DNA from: JBGTIS01 sp041745535
Lineage (GTDB): Bacteria > Bacteroidota > Bacteroidia > Cytophagales > Cyclobacteriaceae
DNA length: 64,000 nucleotides
Assembly (NCBI GenBank): GCA_041745535.1
Contig: JBGTIS010000255.1
Span: 1 to 64,000 of the forward strand
Direction: 5' to 3'
Part shown: positions 15,528 through 24,392 of the stretch, in pieces
Numbering within the stretch: the first letter of the stretch is position 1
Layout: every line of letters starts with the position of its first letter
Notes under the pieces: generated by a model
What the model saw: only the letters and a program-made list of their open reading frames with translations
Databases searched by the model: none
Told to the model about the DNA's origin: nothing
Translations under genes and position numbers: made by a program

Positions 15528-16428
15528 AAAACCAAATTTCCTTGTACTTGGATCACCTAAATGTGGTACTACCTCTTTGCAGAATTATTTTGAGCAACAT
15601 CCGGATGTGTATGTGCCACTTGTAAAAGAAGCAAATTATTTTGCTTTTGATATTCATAAACGAAAAGTCAAAACAGAAAGCGAGTATTTTTCTTTGTTTA
15701 ATGATGCCAAAGGCGAAAGCGCCATTGGAGAAGTTTCCATCTGGTACCTGTATTCTCAAGTAGCTGCACTAAAAATAAAAGAAAGCCTGGGAAATGAGGT
15801 GAAATTAATCGCCATGATCAGAAATCCTATTCAGGCTGCTTATTCCATGCACGGACAATGGGTTTTTGTAGGTGAAGAAGATATTGAAAACTTTGAGGAA
15901 GCCCTGCATGCCGAACAGGCCAGAAAACGAGTAGCCAGTTCAAAAAGGAAAGGTGCTGAGTTTTTTATGTATTCTGAAATCTATAAATATACTGAACAAC
16001 TGAAGCGATATTTTGACCTCTTTGGCCGCGATCATATTCATATTATTGTGCATGACGATTTAAAAAAAGATACCCCTGCGACCTTTCAGAAAGCATTACA
16101 ATTTTTAGAAGTTAAACAGCCCGATTTTGATTTAAATTTTAAGGTTGTAAATCCTCATAAAAAGGTGAAAAATAAATATCTCCGGGACCTTTACCTTAAA
16201 AATATCCATGGAGTGCGTACTATGGCCAAAGCCATGATTCCCAATGACAAATTCAGAAGAAAACTGGGAATATCGTTAGCTGGTAAAGTCAAAAATCTTT
16301 ATACTGACTATCAGGAAAAAGAAAAGATTACGCCGAATGCTTACCAGAAACTGGTAGAAATTTACAAACCGGAAGTGGAAGATCTTAGTAAGTTGTTAGA
16401 CAGGGATTTTACGTATTGGTTAAAATAA
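15517..16428 (+). CDS. PAPS-dependent sulfotransferase
   Basis: A 303-residue cytosolic enzyme of the carbohydrate (heparan-type) sulfotransferase family. The 5'-phosphosulfate loop LVLGSPKCGTTSLQNYF is near the N-terminus, and the 3'-phosphate site is visible in AMIRNPIQAAYSMHGQW. The C-terminal half (residues about 150-240) carries FMYSEIYKYTEQLKRYF and IIVHDDLKKD, usual for this family. It transfers sulfate from PAPS to a sugar hydroxyl. The 11-base overlap with the flippase suggests that it decorates the same lipid-linked or exported glycan. No PAPS-synthesis genes are present here. It ends right before a strong terminator. Confidence 0.88.
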   Translation: MTIKKPNFLVLGSPKCGTTSLQNYFEQHPDVYVPLVKEANYFAFDIHKRKVKTESEYFSLFNDAKGESAIGEVSIWYLYSQVAALKIKESLGNEVKLIAMIRNPIQAAYSMHGQWVFVGEEDIENFEEALHAEQARKRVASSKRKGAEFFMYSEIYKYTEQLKRYFDLFGRDHIHIIVHDDLKKDTPATFQKALQFLEVKQPDFDLNFKVVNPHKKVKNKYLRDLYLKNIHGVRTMAKAMIPNDKFRRKLGISLAGKVKNLYTDYQEKEKITPNAYQKLVEIYKPEVEDLSKLLDRDFTYWLK

Positions 16429-16430
16429 AA

Positions 16431-16465
16431 AAAACCTTCCCGTTAGTGCAGGAAGGTTTTATTAA
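16431..16465 (+). terminator. terminator after the sulfotransferase gene
   Basis: AAAACCTTCC (16431-16440) pairs perfectly with GGAAGGTTTT (16451-16460) across a 10-base loop, followed by ATT. The A-rich left flank makes it usable from both strands, so it may also end the exb cluster. Confidence 0.85.
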
Positions 16466-16501
16466 GGTTGATAGAATATTTCATTTAATAGAACCGACCC
16501 T

Positions 16502-16972
16502 TTAGAGGTTATCCATCTCCGATTCTTTTAAAGAGGTGTAAAGCACTTTAAGCGCGTTAGCGTCTCTTAACCCCTGTTGTACATCAGAAACAATACCCAT
16601 TTTAGCCTCAGTATCTACTTTCATGGCCATGGTGATCTGATCTCTTTCTGCTTCTGATAGCTTATCTTTTTCCTGATTCACAAACTGAATCACATCATCA
16701 GGTTGAATGAGTACGTCGTTTACCTGAATCCTGGGTTCAGTACCGTATTTATTGGTATCTTTTGGTTTACCAATATAAATATAACTCACCAGCGTTTTCT
16801 TTTGCATTTTCCGTAATTGTTCCGCTTTTGGAATATTTTGTTCTACCAGCAAATCGTTTTCACGCATAACGGTAGTTACCATAAAAAAGAACAAAAGCAT
16901 GAAAATAATATCGGGCAAAGCAGAAGTAGGTATTTCCTGACTGGTCGAGGTTTTTTTCTTAAACTTTGACAT
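16502..16972 (-). CDS. exbD: ExbD/TolR-family biopolymer transport protein (second)
   Basis: A 156-residue inner-membrane protein with one N-terminal membrane helix (LPDIIFMLLFFFMVTTVM) and a periplasmic domain. The helix carries the aspartate (SALPDIIF) that in ExbD/TolR is the proton-path residue. It powers TonB-dependent outer-membrane import together with ExbB. Its start is one base after the stop of the first exbD, so the two are translated together. Doubled exbD genes are normal in Bacteroidota and may form a hetero-pair inside the ExbB ring. Confidence 0.87.
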   Translation of the reverse strand: MSKFKKKTSTSQEIPTSALPDIIFMLLFFFMVTTVMRENDLLVEQNIPKAEQLRKMQKKTLVSYIYIGKPKDTNKYGTEPRIQVNDVLIQPDDVIQFVNQEKDKLSEAERDQITMAMKVDTEAKMGIVSDVQQGLRDANALKVLYTSLKESEMDNL

Positions 16973-16973
16973 A

Positions 16974-17603
16974 TCAATTACCTCCTATTTTGGTGGGTTC
17001 CGCGATAGAAATATTCATCGGGATAAACTTCTTCAGTTCGTTATACTTTTCACGCAAAGTGGGCTCCATTTCTTCACGAACCTTATCAACAGAAACTCCT
17101 AATTGCTTGGCATAAATTTCGTAAAACGCCCCCTGTAGTTCATCCAGTACATTAATGTACTTTTCGTAACTGGTACCCCGGTCCGTCTTAAATGAAATAA
17201 CCGCAGGTTTAGTGGGAAACTCTGATGAATTAGGGTCATGCTTAGACATCGCTTTCAGTTCCGGCACTAAGGTGTTGAAAAATGCCTGAGCTTCTGCATT
17301 AGGGTTACCAAAATTCAGGATAAACTCCATCGCCTCATTTTTCAAGGTAGAGATGTCGTCTAACCTTTCATCTTCCACCGCCATATTATCTGCTGAGTTT
17401 ATGGCTACTTTAAAGATGTTTCTTTCATTAAACTTTACATCTGGCGGCGGCTCATTCGGATCCGGCTTCGGTGGAAGGCTTATGGCCAATCCTTTGTCCG
17501 AAGCAATGGTTGTTGTCATCAAAAAGAAAATCAACAACAGAAATGCAATGTCGGCCATTGAGCCAGCATTCACTTCGTTTTTTGCTCTTCTACTTCTTGC
17601 CAT
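16974..17603 (-). CDS. exbD: ExbD/TolR-family biopolymer transport protein (first)
   Basis: A 209-residue ExbD homologue, longer than its neighbour. The membrane helix MADIAFLLLIFFLMTTTI holds the essential aspartate. The short basic cytosolic head RSRRAKNEVN precedes it. The proline-rich hinge (SLPPKPDPNEPPPDV) is followed by an extended periplasmic part. It works with ExbB as the proton-driven motor for TonB. The gene starts 7 bases after the stop of the 109-residue membrane gene, and the whole cluster is read as one operon. Confidence 0.88.
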   Translation of the reverse strand: MARSRRAKNEVNAGSMADIAFLLLIFFLMTTTIASDKGLAISLPPKPDPNEPPPDVKFNERNIFKVAINSADNMAVEDERLDDISTLKNEAMEFILNFGNPNAEAQAFFNTLVPELKAMSKHDPNSSEFPTKPAVISFKTDRGTSYEKYINVLDELQGAFYEIYAKQLGVSVDKVREEMEPTLREKYNELKKFIPMNISIAEPTKIGGN

Positions 17604-17610
17604 TAATTTG

Positions 17611-17940
17611 TTATTTAAAAATTTTACTAACTTCTGTAAAAAGAATTCCTAAAAGCGCCATACCCACTAAAATGTACATAGTGATAAGCGCGCCGCCTAC
17701 TATTTTCGAGGAAGTTTCAGTTACGTCAAAAGACGCGTAATTGGGCTTTACTTCGCTGCCCGATAAAGACCAGGCCAAAAAGAAAATGGCCACAATCCCT
17801 ACAATACCCACTCCGGATTTTATTAAAGTTTTTGGTTGACTTAACGAACCGATTAATGGTAAAACAATAGCGGCTAATGTGGCAATTCCTAACAATACAT
17901 AGGAGGCCGGCAATAAATAATTAACAATAATATTTTCCAT
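17611..17940 (-). CDS. small membrane protein of the ExbB/ExbD operon
   Basis: A 109-residue protein with three predicted membrane helices (residues about 5-30, 42-60 and 80-105) and few charged loops. I do not assign it to a named family. A small membrane protein at this place, between exbB and exbD, is a pattern I associate with Bacteroidota exb clusters, which suggests that it is a fixed part of the motor or its assembly. It sits 40 bases after exbB and 7 bases before exbD. Its function is unknown. Confidence 0.75.
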   Translation of the reverse strand: MENIIVNYLLPASYVLLGIATLAAIVLPLIGSLSQPKTLIKSGVGIVGIVAIFFLAWSLSGSEVKPNYASFDVTETSSKIVGGALITMYILVGMALLGILFTEVSKIFK

Positions 17941-17980
17941 AAATGTTTGATTACCTTAAGTTAGAATAAATATTTTCCAA

Positions 17981-18841
17981 TTAAACAGTTCTTGTTCTGT
18001 CAGAAACTTTATATCTCACTAGTAAATCAACTAAAGCGATAGAGGCATCTTCCATCTGATTCACCAAAGAATCTACTTTAGAAACGAGATAGTTATAGAA
18101 TAATTGCAAAATAATAGCGACAATCAAACCCGCTACTGTAGTTAAAAGGGCTACTTTAATACCACCGGCAACCAATGAGGGAGAAATATCCCCTGCTGCC
18201 TGAATTGCGTCAAAAGCACCGATCATACCGATTACAGTACCCATGAAACCTAACATAGGAGCCAGTGAAATAAACAGTGATATCCAAACCAATCCTTTTT
18301 CCAATCGGCCCATTTCCACAGACCCGTAGGAAATAATTGATTTTTCTACCATGTCAATACCTTCCGAAGATCGCATAAGCCCCTGCGTGAAAATAGAAGC
18401 TACAGGTCCGCGGGTAGACTTAGTTACTTCTTTGGCAGCTTCAATACCACCGGTATTCAGCGCGTCTTCAACTTTTGCCAGCAATTTATCAGTATTAGTA
18501 GTGGCTAAGTTTAAGGTAATAATTCTTTCGATGGCAATAGCCAAACCGAAGATAAGGCAAAGCAATACAGGACTCATGTATCTCCAGTCACCTTCAATGA
18601 ATTTATCTTTAACTACCTGATGAAATGGTTGGTCATCAGTAGGAGCGGATAAAATGTCATCATCTGTAGAAGCGGTAGAAGGAGTAGTTGTCGCTGGTGT
18701 TTGAGCAGATGCTGAATCCATCATATTATCATCAGACATGGCAGATGTATCCTGACCTGCTTGGCCCTGCGCAAATGATTGATTAGAAAAACCTAGGGTA
18801 ACCAAACCCATAATGGCTAATAAAATGAATAGTTTTTTCAT
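17981..18841 (-). CDS. exbB: ExbB/TolQ/MotA proton-channel protein with extended N-terminus
   Basis: A 286-residue protein with a signal peptide (cleavage near SNQSFAQ), an acidic, Ser/Thr-rich periplasmic stretch (residues about 25-75), then the ExbB core: first helix YMSPVLLCLIFGLAIAIERI, cytosolic loop, and the two conserved helices with FISLAPMLGFMGTVIGMIGAF and GGIKVALLTTVAGLIVAI. It forms the pentameric channel that drives TonB through the ExbD pair. The disordered acidic N-terminal segment is an addition to the short E. coli-type protein. It is the first gene of a four-gene cluster. Confidence 0.9.
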   Translation of the reverse strand: MKKLFILLAIMGLVTLGFSNQSFAQGQAGQDTSAMSDDNMMDSASAQTPATTTPSTASTDDDILSAPTDDQPFHQVVKDKFIEGDWRYMSPVLLCLIFGLAIAIERIITLNLATTNTDKLLAKVEDALNTGGIEAAKEVTKSTRGPVASIFTQGLMRSSEGIDMVEKSIISYGSVEMGRLEKGLVWISLFISLAPMLGFMGTVIGMIGAFDAIQAAGDISPSLVAGGIKVALLTTVAGLIVAIILQLFYNYLVSKVDSLVNQMEDASIALVDLLVRYKVSDRTRTV

Positions 18842-18884
18842 AGTTGTGTTTAGTAGTCTGTGTAAGAAAATAATTAAAGTTTAA

Positions 18885-18892
18885 CAAATATA
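18885..18892 (-). promoter_or_regulatory. candidate promoter of the exb operon (-7 box)
   Basis: The minus strand reads TATATTTG, a full match to TAnnTTTG, 44 bases before the exbB start. It lies between exbB and the tRNA-Ser gene. No clear -33 box is seen. Confidence 0.42.
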
Positions 18893-18916
18893 AAATAAAT
18901 ATTGAATTTAAAGTCG

Positions 18917-19004
18917 CGGAGAGGAAGGGATTCGAACCCCCGGTACCCTTTTGGGGCACACTCACTTTCCAGGCGAGCACCTTCAACCACTCGGTCACCT
19001 CTCC
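18917..19004 (-). tRNA. tRNA-Ser (anticodon GGA)
   Basis: An 88-base class II tRNA on the minus strand. The acceptor stem GGAGAGG pairs with CCTCTCC, the D-arm is of the serine type, and the anticodon arm CTCGC-CTGGAAA-GTGAG gives anticodon GGA (reads UCC and UCU). There is a long variable arm (TGTGCCCC-AAAA-GGGTAC) and the T-arm has GGTTCGAATCC. The discriminator base is G, as in serine tRNAs. CCA is not encoded, as is common in Bacteroidota. Confidence 0.97.
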
Positions 19005-19280
19005 ATTGTATTACACTTAGTAACCTGCTATAAAAATACAAAAAAAGCTATTTACAAATAAATTAATAATTCGTACTTAATGCAAATTTTGGATTAAAAT
19101 CATATTCAAATTATTTCCAATTTAATAATTTATTCAAAAAATAAAACCTAATCGCATATTTAATGATTATAAATTTTATCATAAATAATATTGTAACATT
19201 TTATCAATAACTTAATAGTTGGATTTTTGTTCTTTTACATGAACCAAGAAAGAACAGGATTTTTTAAATAATAGCTTTTC

Positions 19281-20363
19281 TCAAATCATTTCACCACATA
19301 GGGAAGTAGTCAGTAATTTTTTATTATAATCCAAACCGGTATTCTTACCCAGCAAATACATCATTTTGGTTACGGCTGCTTCAGTGGTCAGATCTTTACC
19401 GCTGATCACGCCAATGTCATCCAGTCCTTTGCTGGTCTGGTATCGGCCCTGTATCACCCTTCCCCCGCTACACTGTGAAATATTAAGAATAATTACCCCC
19501 CTTTTTACAGCATCACTCAAACTATCGAGCAAAAAGGAATCGGTTGGGGCATTTCCCGAACCAAAAGTTTCTAATACCAATCCTTTTAAATCTGTTATCT
19601 TTAATACACTTTCAACCACACGCCGACTTATTCCCGGGAATAATTTGAGAATGGTAACGTTGGTGTCTAACTTATCGCTGAAAACTAATTTTTGTGTGGG
19701 ATTATAATTGTGGATCGCTGATTTATTATAATCGATCACAACCCCAGCCTGTGCCAGTGGCGGATAATTGTCGGATTTAAACGCGTCGAAGTGGATACTT
19801 TGTACCTTACTGCTTCGATTGCCCCGCAGTAAAAGGTTGCCAAAATAGATACACACCTCGGAGATTATGGGAATGTTACCCGTTTTTTCGCTGGCGATCT
19901 CAAGTGCGGTAATAAAGTTTTCGTTGGCGTCAGATCTTTTGGAACCAATAGGCAGTTGCGCGCCTGTAAAAATCACAGGTTTATTGAGGCCTTCCAGCAT
20001 AAAACTTAAAGCAGAAGCACTATAAGCCATGGTATCAGTACCATGAATTACCACAAACCCGTCGTATTGATTATAATTCTCATAAATAATATAGCCCAAA
20101 TCAATCCAGTTTTCAGGGCGAATGTTGGCTGAGTCTATCAGTTGGGGAAATGAAATGACCGTTAACAATAAATTAAATTCCTGTATGGATGGGGCTTTTT
20201 CGACAATGCGTGAGAAATTGAAAGGAACCAGGGTGCCGTCTTTATCGTACGTCATTCCCAGGGTTCCACCCGTATAAATAATGAGCACCGAACCCTCGGT
20301 TTTTTTAGGAATGGCCGTATTGATATTTACTATTCTGTAGTTACTTTTTTTTTTCATTGACAT
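19281..20363 (-). CDS. ansA: type I L-asparaginase
   Basis: A 360-residue cytosolic enzyme hydrolysing asparagine to aspartate and ammonia. Both catalytic threonine motifs are present: IIYTGGTLGMTYD near residue 25 and VIHGTDTMAYSASAL near residue 107, followed by KPVIFTGAQLPIGS. It has no signal peptide, as expected of type I. Length is close to the family norm of about 340-350. It is the last gene of a minus-strand run; the TatD gene upstream is 80 bases away. Several T-rich bases follow the stop, but no hairpin was found. Confidence 0.93.
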   Translation of the reverse strand: MSMKKKSNYRIVNINTAIPKKTEGSVLIIYTGGTLGMTYDKDGTLVPFNFSRIVEKAPSIQEFNLLLTVISFPQLIDSANIRPENWIDLGYIIYENYNQYDGFVVIHGTDTMAYSASALSFMLEGLNKPVIFTGAQLPIGSKRSDANENFITALEIASEKTGNIPIISEVCIYFGNLLLRGNRSSKVQSIHFDAFKSDNYPPLAQAGVVIDYNKSAIHNYNPTQKLVFSDKLDTNVTILKLFPGISRRVVESVLKITDLKGLVLETFGSGNAPTDSFLLDSLSDAVKRGVIILNISQCSGGRVIQGRYQTSKGLDDIGVISGKDLTTEAAVTKMMYLLGKNTGLDYNKKLLTTSLCGEMI

Positions 20364-20443
20364 TTAACTGCCGATTAATTACCAGGCAAATAAAAAAACA
20401 GCATAATCGATTGAATTTTTATTGCCTGTTGGAATTTCAAAAA

Positions 20444-21214
20444 TTAAAAATTTTTAAAAATGTTAAAAGCGTTTTCTGTGGTTATTTCGGCTACTTCCTC
20501 CAATGATACTTTTTTGATATCCGCTATTTTTTTAGCGATAATCGGAATGAAAGAAGATTCATTCCGTTTTCCCCGGTGAGGAACAGGCGCTAGATAAGGA
20601 CTGTCGGTTTCTAATACAATTTTTTCAAGATTTATTTCGGGCAGCACTTTGTCCAACCCTCCATTTTTAAAGGTTACCACGCCGCCAATACCTAAATAAA
20701 AACCAGCATCAATAATCCTTTTGGCTTCATTAAGAGTACCGGTAAAGCAATGAAAAATTCCGGTTATCTTTTCGTCAAATTCTTTCTCAACCATGCTGAT
20801 CGTTTCTTCAAACGCGTTACGATTATGAATAACAATGGGTAAACTATGTCTTTTCGCAAAGCCAATCTGAACCTTAAAAGCCTCTTTTTGCTGGTCTATA
20901 AAGGTTGTTTCCCAGTACAGGTCAAGCCCAATCTCACCTACCGCGGCAAACGTTCTTTTTTCCAGCCATTCTTCCACAATGTATAACTCACGGTCAAAAT
21001 TTTTATTGACAGAGCAGGGATGAAGCCCCATCATGGGTATACAGGTTTCAGGAAACTTAACTTCCATTTCCAACATACCATCAATGGAAGTATGGTCAAT
21101 GTTGGGCATCCAAATTTTGCTTACATTATGCTCCAGGCAACGGTCTATTACACCCTGAATGTCATCTTTAAATTCTTTTGCGTAAATATGTGAATGCGAA
21201 TCAGTATAATTCAT
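20444..21214 (-). CDS. TatD-family metal-dependent DNase
   Basis: A 256-residue TIM-barrel hydrolase. Metal ligands are visible in the opening DSHSHIY, in VGEIGLDLY, in LPIVIHNRNA, in GIFHCFTGT and in the late ETDSPYLAP. TatD enzymes are 3' to 5' nucleases acting in DNA repair and RNA decay. Length and all motifs are standard. It lies between a glycosyltransferase and asparaginase with modest gaps. A TAnnTTTG-like box (21270-21277, minus strand) lies upstream and could give it its own promoter. Confidence 0.93.
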   Translation of the reverse strand: MNYTDSHSHIYAKEFKDDIQGVIDRCLEHNVSKIWMPNIDHTSIDGMLEMEVKFPETCIPMMGLHPCSVNKNFDRELYIVEEWLEKRTFAAVGEIGLDLYWETTFIDQQKEAFKVQIGFAKRHSLPIVIHNRNAFEETISMVEKEFDEKITGIFHCFTGTLNEAKRIIDAGFYLGIGGVVTFKNGGLDKVLPEINLEKIVLETDSPYLAPVPHRGKRNESSFIPIIAKKIADIKKVSLEEVAEITTENAFNIFKNF

Positions 21215-21288
21215 AAAAAGTTGTTTTTGATTTCATGGGTTCATTACCCGGTAAATAGTTTGACCATGCCAAAATTAGGTAGAACAGT

Positions 21289-22449
21289 TTAAAATTTTCT
21301 GTCTTTCCACTTTACTTTAACGGGTAAGAAGTAAAAAATAATAGTGCAGAGCATTAATAAGGCAGCGTAAACCTCAAACAATAAGAAGTAGGTTAAAAAT
21401 TTAAATTTACCAGTTTTTGTAAACTTCAGCTTATTCATCACCAAATAAAGGAAACAACCCTGTAAAATCCACTTTATTACAATAATGGTTATCGCGAAGA
21501 GTGGATAAATCCAGAATAAAATAATGGTAAACGGGTAAAACACTGCCAGTATCCAGAGTAATCCAACCACAAAAAATGGAAGCCGGATAGCCCCATACAT
21601 CCATCTTTTTCGCTGCTGTAACAATTCTCCCACGGATGGTACCGGTTGCGACCATGCCAATACCTTGTCGCTGATTACATTTTTGAACAGGAATCCTTTT
21701 TCGATAGCGGCATGAAACAATTCAAAATCTTCCGTTACGGAAAAGGGCATTTGTTCATATCCTCCTGTAGTGTCGTATGCATGTTTAGTTACCAGCATGT
21801 TGTTGCCCATAGTAGTAACGGGGAACGATAAATCGCTTAAAACCTTTACCATTCCTAAACCCAGCAGCCAATCCAATGACTGAAGTTTTGCCCAGGTTTT
21901 TTTTCCTTCAATTAAGGTTACTCCGGTTACAATTCCTGTGTTTTTTTTGCTGGCTAGCAGTACCGCGAGCATACTACCGGCCCACTCCGGATTAACGGTC
22001 ACATCCGCATCGGTAATAAGGTAGTAACCAGCTTTTTTGTAAGCATTATTATTGGCCCTAATCAAATGAGCGAGCACATTGGCTTTGGCATCTGCTTTTC
22101 CCACTTTTTCTTTAATTTCGATGAGGCTGATATGTGGGTGGACCGTTGTATAATTCTGAACAATGGCAGCCGTATCGTCGTGCGAACCATCGTTGCCTAC
22201 GAGAATCTGAATTTTTTCTACAGGGTAGTGTAAGCGTAGCAAGGCATCAAGGCACCTGCTGATATTTTTTTCTTCATTTCTGGCTGCTACCAATATGGCG
22301 ATTTCTGGCAATTGATGTTCGCCGTTGATAAGATTAGGTTTTTCAACATCATCTTCTTTAAAATTAACCAGCCAGCAAACAATCAGTCCGATATAAATCA
22401 GTAGGGTGATACCTGGTACAAGCAGAAGAAAGTAAATAGCAAAACTCAT
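21289..22449 (-). CDS. membrane family 2 glycosyltransferase with QxxRW motif
   Basis: A 386-residue GT-A enzyme anchored by one N-terminal helix and three or four C-terminal helices. Catalytic features are VGNDGSHDD for the nucleotide, TDADVTVNP (the DxD metal site), TEDFELFH and the QQRKRWMYG motif of processive transferases such as cellulose, chitin or poly-GlcNAc synthases. It probably makes or extends a polysaccharide or a glycolipid at the inner membrane. Its start overlaps the stop of the deacetylase gene by 4 bases, so the two act together. Confidence 0.85.
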   Translation of the reverse strand: MSFAIYFLLLVPGITLLIYIGLIVCWLVNFKEDDVEKPNLINGEHQLPEIAILVAARNEEKNISRCLDALLRLHYPVEKIQILVGNDGSHDDTAAIVQNYTTVHPHISLIEIKEKVGKADAKANVLAHLIRANNNAYKKAGYYLITDADVTVNPEWAGSMLAVLLASKKNTGIVTGVTLIEGKKTWAKLQSLDWLLGLGMVKVLSDLSFPVTTMGNNMLVTKHAYDTTGGYEQMPFSVTEDFELFHAAIEKGFLFKNVISDKVLAWSQPVPSVGELLQQRKRWMYGAIRLPFFVVGLLWILAVFYPFTIILFWIYPLFAITIIVIKWILQGCFLYLVMNKLKFTKTGKFKFLTYFLLFEVYAALLMLCTIIFYFLPVKVKWKDRKF

Positions 22450-23096
22450 AAGGTAGGAAAGATAAATCCTTGCCGCGTAAAATAAGCCAGGTATCGGGGC
22501 AGTACTGATTTTAAATTTTTTTCAGCTTTGTAGCTGTCATGAAAAACTATGATGGATCCTGACCGGGTGTGGGCGATACACTTTTTCAGACAGGTATTTT
22601 CATTAAAAAACCGGTCAAAATCGCCGGAGAGAATATCCCACATTACAATTGAAAAATTACTGGTAAGAGCTTTGGCCTGTGCCTTTTTAACTTTTCCGTA
22701 AGGCGGACGAAAAAGCTTCACTTTCCTGTTTAATTCAGGTATATGCTGATTAATGGCTTGTTCGCAGGTTTGTACATTCTCAAAGTAGATTTGGTTAGGC
22801 GTGTTCCAACCATTTAAATGGTTAAAAGTATGATTGCCTATCGCATGACGATTATAAATAATCTTATTAAAGATTTCCGGATGTTTTTGAATATTCTCTC
22901 CCACGCAAAAGAAAGTAGCTTTCGCTTTAAAATAATGTAAAGTTTCCAGCACAAAGTCTGTCATTTCTGGAACTGGACCATCGTCAAAAGTTAAAAATAT
23001 TTTCTTGTCGCTAAAGGATTTGCCTTCCGAAAACCGATCCCAGATCAGGTCAGGATAAAGTAATTTTAGAATTTTCGGAGTTTTAAAAAAATTCAT
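22446..23096 (-). CDS. polysaccharide deacetylase (NodB homology domain)
   Basis: A 216-residue enzyme of carbohydrate esterase family 4. The five NodB motifs can be followed: TFDDGPVPE (catalytic D and metal D), IGNHTFNHLNG (metal histidines), LFRPPYGK, the tryptophan of MWDILSGDFD, and IIVFHDSYK. It removes acetyl groups from N-acetylated sugars. No classical signal peptide is present; the N-terminus is only mildly hydrophobic, so it may act at the cytosolic side or be exported another way. It is coupled by a 4-base overlap to the QxxRW glycosyltransferase. Confidence 0.88.
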   Translation of the reverse strand: MNFFKTPKILKLLYPDLIWDRFSEGKSFSDKKIFLTFDDGPVPEMTDFVLETLHYFKAKATFFCVGENIQKHPEIFNKIIYNRHAIGNHTFNHLNGWNTPNQIYFENVQTCEQAINQHIPELNRKVKLFRPPYGKVKKAQAKALTSNFSIVMWDILSGDFDRFFNENTCLKKCIAHTRSGSIIVFHDSYKAEKNLKSVLPRYLAYFTRQGFIFPTL

Positions 23097-23123
23097 AGGC
23101 CACAGAAGGTACCATTCCGATAC

Positions 23124-24392
23124 TTAGTTTTCTTTAAATTTCTGAGCAATGCGCGTATTCACCCGGAGTGATAAAAAAGTAATATCATCGTGTTGGTCTT
23201 TGGTACTGCTGAAATTATCCAATTCCTCAAACAAATCACGGTGCAGGTCATTCAGGTTTTTATGTGAATTTTTTAAAAGGAATTTTTCAAGCCGTTCTAT
23301 TCCATACTGTTCGTCATTTTTATTAAAAGATTCAGTAAGCCCGTCGGTATAACCAAAGAGGAAAAACTGATCCAAATTGATTTTTATACCCGGATTTAAA
23401 AAGGGCAACGGATAAAAACTTCCCAGGATTAAAGTTCCGTTAGAAAGCTGGTGGGCTTTTCTGTCGGAAGTAATAAGAATAGGAGGGGTATGCCCCGCAT
23501 TGATATATCGGAGCATTTTAGAATGCTTGTCAAAATGAGCGATAAAAAAAGTAATAAAATTTTCTCCATTAGCACTTTGGTACACCTGGTAATTCAATTC
23601 CCGGACAATTTTTTCAAGGTTAGTGGTTTGCCGGGCCAGCGCTCTCAGGGCAGCCTGGAAGTTAGACATGAGCAAAGCAGCCGGGATGCCCTTGCCTGAG
23701 ACATCGGCAACGCAAATTAAAAACTGATCATCGTCCACCAGAATGAAATCATAATAATCGCCGCCCACACTGTGGTGGGGCAGATAACTGGCCATTACTT
23801 CCAGGCCATCGCCGGTAGGAAGTTTTTTGGGAAAAAGAAATTGCTGCACCTGTCGGGCAATCTCCATTTCTTTTTTAATGGCCTCCTGCTGAAGTTGTTG
23901 CCGGGCCAATTTTTTATTTTCAATGGCCACAATAATAATATTACTAAGTGCCTGAATAAAAGTGGTATTTACACCGGAAGACTCAATATTGGATTGCAAT
24001 AGGCCGCCAATAAAAACAAGCGCGAGCAGATTGTCTTTATGAGAAACCGGAATGGCCAGGTTAAATTCCTCAAATTCGCCCAGCTCATCTATATCACTTA
24101 GGTTGGTGATTACATCCGTATTGAAAAACTGTGGATGAAGTTCTATGGAATTAAAGTTTTTTCCAGTACCGAAATTCGTTTTACATTCCCATCCTTCCTG
24201 CTCATTTTCCCGATCATTCTGAACATATAGCGCCAGCTTTTTAATATTAAGATTGGCCCTTAAAGTAAAATTATAAATTTTATATAATGAATCTTCAGAA
24301 ACATTATTATTAATAGCCTGAGTAACCTCCAACAACGCATTAAGTTCCAGCTCTTTTAGGGCAAATTGATTAATTAAATTTTCTGTATCCAT
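23124..24392 (-). CDS. GAF-domain, SpoIIE-type PP2C serine phosphatase
   Basis: A 422-residue cytosolic signalling protein. Residues about 1-175 form a GAF-like sensor ending in a helical linker rich in glutamine (KKLARQQLQQEAIKKEMEIA). The PP2C domain of the RsbU/SpoIIE type follows, with the metal aspartates in GGDYYDFILVDDD, VADVSGKGIPAALLMS, YINAGHTPPI and FGYTDGLTE. Such enzymes dephosphorylate anti-sigma-factor antagonists in partner-switching pathways. No anti-sigma or antagonist gene is next to it. A 27-base gap separates it from the deacetylase downstream. Confidence 0.87.
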   Translation of the reverse strand: MDTENLINQFALKELELNALLEVTQAINNNVSEDSLYKIYNFTLRANLNIKKLALYVQNDRENEQEGWECKTNFGTGKNFNSIELHPQFFNTDVITNLSDIDELGEFEEFNLAIPVSHKDNLLALVFIGGLLQSNIESSGVNTTFIQALSNIIIVAIENKKLARQQLQQEAIKKEMEIARQVQQFLFPKKLPTGDGLEVMASYLPHHSVGGDYYDFILVDDDQFLICVADVSGKGIPAALLMSNFQAALRALARQTTNLEKIVRELNYQVYQSANGENFITFFIAHFDKHSKMLRYINAGHTPPILITSDRKAHQLSNGTLILGSFYPLPFLNPGIKINLDQFFLFGYTDGLTESFNKNDEQYGIERLEKFLLKNSHKNLNDLHRDLFEELDNFSSTKDQHDDITFLSLRVNTRIAQKFKEN

